Assembly (NCBI GenBank): GCA_020438665.1
Contig: JAGQUE010000024.1
Coordinates: forward strand, 1 to 9,144
DNA length: 9,144 nucleotides
Reading direction: 5' to 3'
From: Nocardioidaceae bacterium
GTDB taxonomy: Bacteria > Actinomycetota > Actinomycetes > Propionibacteriales > Nocardioidaceae
Each line of letters begins with the position of its first letter. Positions within the stretch are counted from its first letter, which is position 1. Below, one piece after another: positions 7,014 to 9,144 of this stretch. The notes beneath the pieces were generated by a model. It had not been told where the DNA came from. It did not search any database and saw nothing but the letters and a program-made list of their open reading frames with translations. The translations under genes were made by a program, and so were the position numbers.

Positions 7014-7037
7014 GACGTGAACGATCCGGGCTAGTGG
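7014..7037 (-). repeat. Right terminal inverted repeat of the IS
   Basis: On the minus strand it starts CCACTAGCCCGGATC and matches the left end at about 18 of 24 positions. It lies about 104 bases upstream of the transposase start, leaving room for a promoter between them. Confidence 0.75.
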
Positions 7038-7089
7038 GCGCTGTGACGCAGGCCGGGGTTGCCATTCGACACTTCAGAGGGGTCCTCGT
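7038..7089 (-). other. Short stub between excisionase-like gene and IS end
   Basis: In the minus direction this 52-base stretch follows the stop of the HTH gene and ends at the IS. It holds possible starts (GTG, then ATG a few bases on) for a downstream gene that would be cut by the IS within about a dozen codons. No continuation of such a gene is seen beyond the left IS end. It is too short to assign. Confidence 0.25.
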
Positions 7090-7311
7090 TCAGGCGCGTC
7101 TGGAGGAGCGGATGGGGCGCAGCCGGGCGGACGGAATGGGACGGAGGGCTGTTTCGAGCTCGTCGAGCCGGATCCGGATGGTCCGACGGCCGCAGGCGTA
7201 GGCCGGGATCGTGCCGTCGCTGATACGGCGTCGGATGGTGCGGGTGGACATCGACATGACAATGGCGGCGTCTTCGAGGCTGAGGTAGACGGGGAGTTCC
7301 TTCTTGGCCAT
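7090..7311 (-). CDS. Excisionase-type winged helix-turn-helix protein
   Basis: The protein has 73 residues. YLSLEDAAIVMSMSTRTIRRRISDGTIPAY (about 9-38) is a MerR/excisionase-like HTH (Pfam HTH_17 type), and CGRRTIRIRLDELETAL (40-56) forms the wing and last helix. Such small proteins bind DNA beside attachment sites as recombination directionality factors, or act as regulators of mobile elements. ATG 7311 is preferred over the longer GTG-type start at 7398. It has GAAAGGA 8 bases upstream, the domain starts right after it, and the extra 29 residues are low-complexity Arg/Pro-rich. An Arg-rich tail ends the protein. The expected partner integrase gene does not follow; an IS lies there instead. 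Confidence 0.85.
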   Translation of the reverse strand: MAKKELPVYLSLEDAAIVMSMSTRTIRRRISDGTIPAYACGRRTIRIRLDELETALRPIPSARLRPIRSSRRA

Positions 7312-7319
7312 TGGATTGG

Positions 7320-7326
7320 TCCTTTC
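7320..7326 (-). promoter_or_regulatory. Ribosome binding site deciding the HTH gene start
   Basis: GAAAGGA on the minus strand, 8 bases before ATG 7311, supports the 73-residue form over the longer frame. Confidence 0.6.
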
Positions 7327-7394
7327 AGGGTGATCGGGAGATCGGCGGCTGGTGGCCCTGCAAGTCGCCGGAGGGCGAGCGGCGCGGGGCGGCG

Positions 7395-8711
7395 TCACAG
7401 GGATCTGCCGTCGGTGATGGCCTTCCGCTGGCGGCGGTCCGGCCGGTGGACCAGGGCCGCCATCAGGTCGCTGCGGGTCTCGTCAGGGGCCGCGCCGTTG
7501 AGTGAGCGTCGCGGTCGCAGTTCGTTCCGGACGGTACGGATGACCTCGAGCTCGGCGGCGCTGGTGGCCGGCGCGTAGCGCTCGCGGGCCGGATGCACTA
7601 CCTCACCGGTGCTGGCGTCGAGTCGAGGCACGGCGACTCGCTGCAGATAGGCACGCCGCCGTACGCCTTCCTCGAGTGCGTCGGCGATTCGGGCGTCGAC
7701 CTTGTCGAACAGCGCCTGGAAGCCGGCGAGGATTCGTGGCTCCACGACCGCGTCTGACGGCACCGTCTTGAGGCGGGTGACCGCGTTTGCGCCTTCGGCC
7801 GCGGCGAGTGCACCCCGGCCGATCTCGCCGCCAAGATCGCGGAGTTGGCGTTGGATGACGGTGTACGTCGCTCCACGAGCCTGCCAGCGCTCGGCCAACG
7901 CCGAGTCCACGCGGCTGGCCAGCGGCGCCAGTCTGGCCGACAGCAGCCGCTGGGAGTCGACGACCAGACGCAGGTTCACCAGGTTGGGGAAGGTCTTGAG
8001 TCGCACGAGGAGGTCGTGCTCGGCCTGGAGAACGCCGAGGATGCCGGGCCTGACCGGTCCGCCGATCGGCTTGGTGCGGGGTCGCCAGCCCATCGCATCG
8101 ACGGTGAAGTCGGGTTGGCCGAGACCCACCTCGAGCGCGGTGGCGAGGGCGGCCCAGCCCAGTCTGGCTCCGTTGGGGAGTCGCTGCCAGGCCGGGGTGT
8201 TGCTGTATCGCTCGTCGAGGATGACGAGAGCTTGTGTGATCGCGGCGACGTCGCCGGCCAGGGCCTGGGCCTGCGGCGCGGTGAGTCGCCTCGCGACCTC
8301 CCCGGCGGTGTCGTGCTCGGCGAGGGCGGCCGCGCGCGCGGCCTGTCGCCAGTGCTCGACGAGAGGGTTGTGGCTCGGCGTAGTCAGCAGTTCGCTGGAT
8401 GCGATCGAGGCGGATGACTGGGTCGCCGCATGATCGAGGGCACCAGCGAGCTCTCCAGCAGGGGTGGCGATCGTCCCGGTCGGTCGGAACGGGTTGGTCG
8501 GCCGGATCTGACGTCGGTTGAACATGAAGGGCGCGGTCGTCCGCATCGCCTGGGTGCACCAGATCACGAGGCTCTGCCGGTACTGCCGGATCTGCTGGCC
8601 GAGCACTTCCCGGCTAGCACCGGCCGGGGGGCCGAGCAGGTGCTGGATCCGGTGCACCCGAAGGAGCGCCGCCAGTTCCCGGCGCATGGCCGCGCCGTTC
8701 TCGCCGTACAT
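7395..8711 (-). CDS. Helical protein of unknown function from mobile-element cassette
   Basis: The protein has 438 residues from ATG 8711. A GTG one codon earlier (8714) is an alternative and overlaps the upstream stop by 4 bases. It is rich in Ala, Leu, Arg and Glu and should be almost wholly alpha-helical. No signal peptide or membrane segment is seen, and no catalytic motif stands out. A central stretch (about 230-310, LLVRLKTFPNLVNLRLVVDSQRL then repeated Arg/Ala helices) could form coiled coil, and the last 60 residues are Arg-rich and probably disordered. It is co-transcribed with the small gene before it, and the HTH gene follows after 83 bases. Placement next to an excisionase-like gene suggests a role in an integrative element, but I do not recognise the family. 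Codon usage supports a real gene. Confidence 0.75.
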   Translation of the reverse strand: MYGENGAAMRRELAALLRVHRIQHLLGPPAGASREVLGQQIRQYRQSLVIWCTQAMRTTAPFMFNRRQIRPTNPFRPTGTIATPAGELAGALDHAATQSSASIASSELLTTPSHNPLVEHWRQAARAAALAEHDTAGEVARRLTAPQAQALAGDVAAITQALVILDERYSNTPAWQRLPNGARLGWAALATALEVGLGQPDFTVDAMGWRPRTKPIGGPVRPGILGVLQAEHDLLVRLKTFPNLVNLRLVVDSQRLLSARLAPLASRVDSALAERWQARGATYTVIQRQLRDLGGEIGRGALAAAEGANAVTRLKTVPSDAVVEPRILAGFQALFDKVDARIADALEEGVRRRAYLQRVAVPRLDASTGEVVHPARERYAPATSAAELEVIRTVRNELRPRRSLNGAAPDETRSDLMAALVHRPDRRQRKAITDGRSL

Positions 8712-9013
8712 CACGCGCCGTCCAGCGCCCGGGCCTGCTCAAGCTCGGCCAGGATCAGCTCGACCTCCAGCTCGTCAACGCCGTAGGCCACGAGTTCCTC
8801 GATGGCCGATGATGCCGCGGCCAGAAGCGCGAACGGATCGTCGGTGAGGCCGGCGGCGCCGAGAGGCGGGCAGTCGTCGCGATGAAGGCGATCGAGCGCA
8901 ATCAGGACGTGCTCGTACGCCGAGGACGCCTCGACCGTGACCGCGTGGTCGGACAGGGCGGCCACCGCCGTCCGCGCCAGACCGAGGGTCCGTGCGTGGG
9001 GGAGCAACACCAT
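8711..9013 (-). CDS. Small acidic helical protein of unknown function
   Basis: The protein has 100 residues from ATG 9013. That start is chosen because AGGAGGTGATC sits directly before it, an 11-base match to the complement of the 16S rRNA 3' end, with 5 bases between GGAGG and ATG. The same frame is open to an ATG at 9094 without a ribosome site, which would add 27 residues ending LDLEEEVI. The sequence is helical, with a Leu/Glu-rich C-terminal segment (VDELEVELILAELEQA) likely to pair with another helix. Its stop overlaps the start of the 438-residue gene, so the two are probably translated together and may form a complex. No domain is recognised. Confidence 0.7.
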   Translation of the reverse strand: MVLLPHARTLGLARTAVAALSDHAVTVEASSAYEHVLIALDRLHRDDCPPLGAAGLTDDPFALLAAASSAIEELVAYGVDELEVELILAELEQARALDGA

Positions 9014-9028
9014 GATCACCTCCTCCTC
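9014..9028 (-). promoter_or_regulatory. Near-perfect extended Shine-Dalgarno
   Basis: On the minus strand GAGGAGGAGGTGATC directly precedes ATG 9013. AGGAGGTGATC is complementary to the anti-Shine-Dalgarno tail over 11 bases. It decides the start of the 100-residue protein unless the bases are only coding for LEEEVI in the longer form. Confidence 0.65.
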
Positions 9029-9144
9029 GAGGTCGAGTGTCTGCGCGCTATGAGCCAGGGCGCCGGCGCGGGCGGCCGCGACTGTGGACAACATGCAGGG
9101 AGCGGGTCCCAGACGCGAGACCTAGGTGTTGGCGGCGCCCGCGA

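Larger units (their letters stand above)
5365..7037 (-). mobile_element. IS1380-family insertion sequence, complete
   Basis: The element is 1673 bp with one full-length transposase gene. The ends form imperfect inverted repeats: the left end reads CCCCTAGCCCCGGTC and the right end, on the other strand, CCACTAGCCCGGATC. About 18 of the first 24 positions agree, and similarity stops sharply outside. Length and CC-starting ends fit the IS1380 family. The flanking 4-mers, tacg on the left and gcgc on the right, are not a target duplication. Transposase transcription points toward the three-gene operon, whose coding frame begins 60-150 bases beyond the left end, so read-through could affect it. 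Confidence 0.85.

Noticed and set aside
5435..7201. 588-residue plus-strand open frame
   Set aside because: It is antisense to the IS1380 transposase, whose DDE motifs are unmistakable. The plus-strand protein is low-complexity and runs past the IS end.
7603..8559. 318-residue minus-strand frame rich in Arg and Pro
   Set aside because: It is an out-of-frame shadow of the 438-residue gene, with composition typical of shifted GC-rich coding sequence.
9083..9091. DnaA box (TTGTCCACA on the minus strand) suggesting an origin
   Set aside because: It is a perfect actinobacterial DnaA box, but only one copy is seen, with no AT-rich region and no replication gene nearby. Chance is likely.
9122..9144. 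C-terminal end of another minus-strand gene (stop at 9124-9122)
   Set aside because: Only about six codons lie inside the window, so coding cannot be supported.

Overview
The window looks like an accessory region of a high-GC actinobacterium. Most of it is GC-rich (about 68% in a sampled 60-base line of the insertion sequence). Several genes can only start at GTG or TTG, and two starts are preceded by TANNNT -10 motifs placed as in leaderless actinobacterial transcripts. No rRNA, tRNA or core housekeeping gene is visible, so a genus cannot be assigned from this sequence.

Layout, left to right. (1) Positions 1-505, minus strand: the N-terminal part of an LRAT-like papain-fold protein (H, H and NCEHF catalytic motifs) with a Gly/Ala-rich hydrophobic segment running off the window edge. 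(2) 800-1771, plus strand: an orphan PD-(D/E)XK nuclease-like protein, then 1893-2534, a SHOCT-domain protein with a probable leaderless promoter. (3) 2566-2696: three near-perfect copies of a 39-bp tandem repeat plus decayed edges, in a non-coding gap. (4) 5217-2910, minus strand: a three-gene operon encoding a two-TM membrane protein with a large cytoplasmic domain, a cupin-like metal-binding protein and an HD-domain hydrolase. Both junctions are 4-nt ATGA overlaps, and the sampled GC (48-57%) is lower than in the neighbours. (5) 5365-7037: a complete IS1380-family insertion sequence with imperfect inverted ends, its transposase on the minus strand. (6) 9013-7090, minus strand: a small helical protein, a 438-residue helical protein of unknown function, and an excisionase-type winged-HTH protein.

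The right-hand cassette resembles the xis side of an integrative element, but no integrase follows the excisionase-like gene. The IS begins about 50 bp beyond it and has no target duplication, which fits an IS-associated deletion. The three-gene operon is the best candidate for an undescribed system: a membrane sensor or effector co-translated with two probable metal-dependent soluble proteins, placed between a tandem repeat array and an IS. Its function cannot be read from sequence alone.
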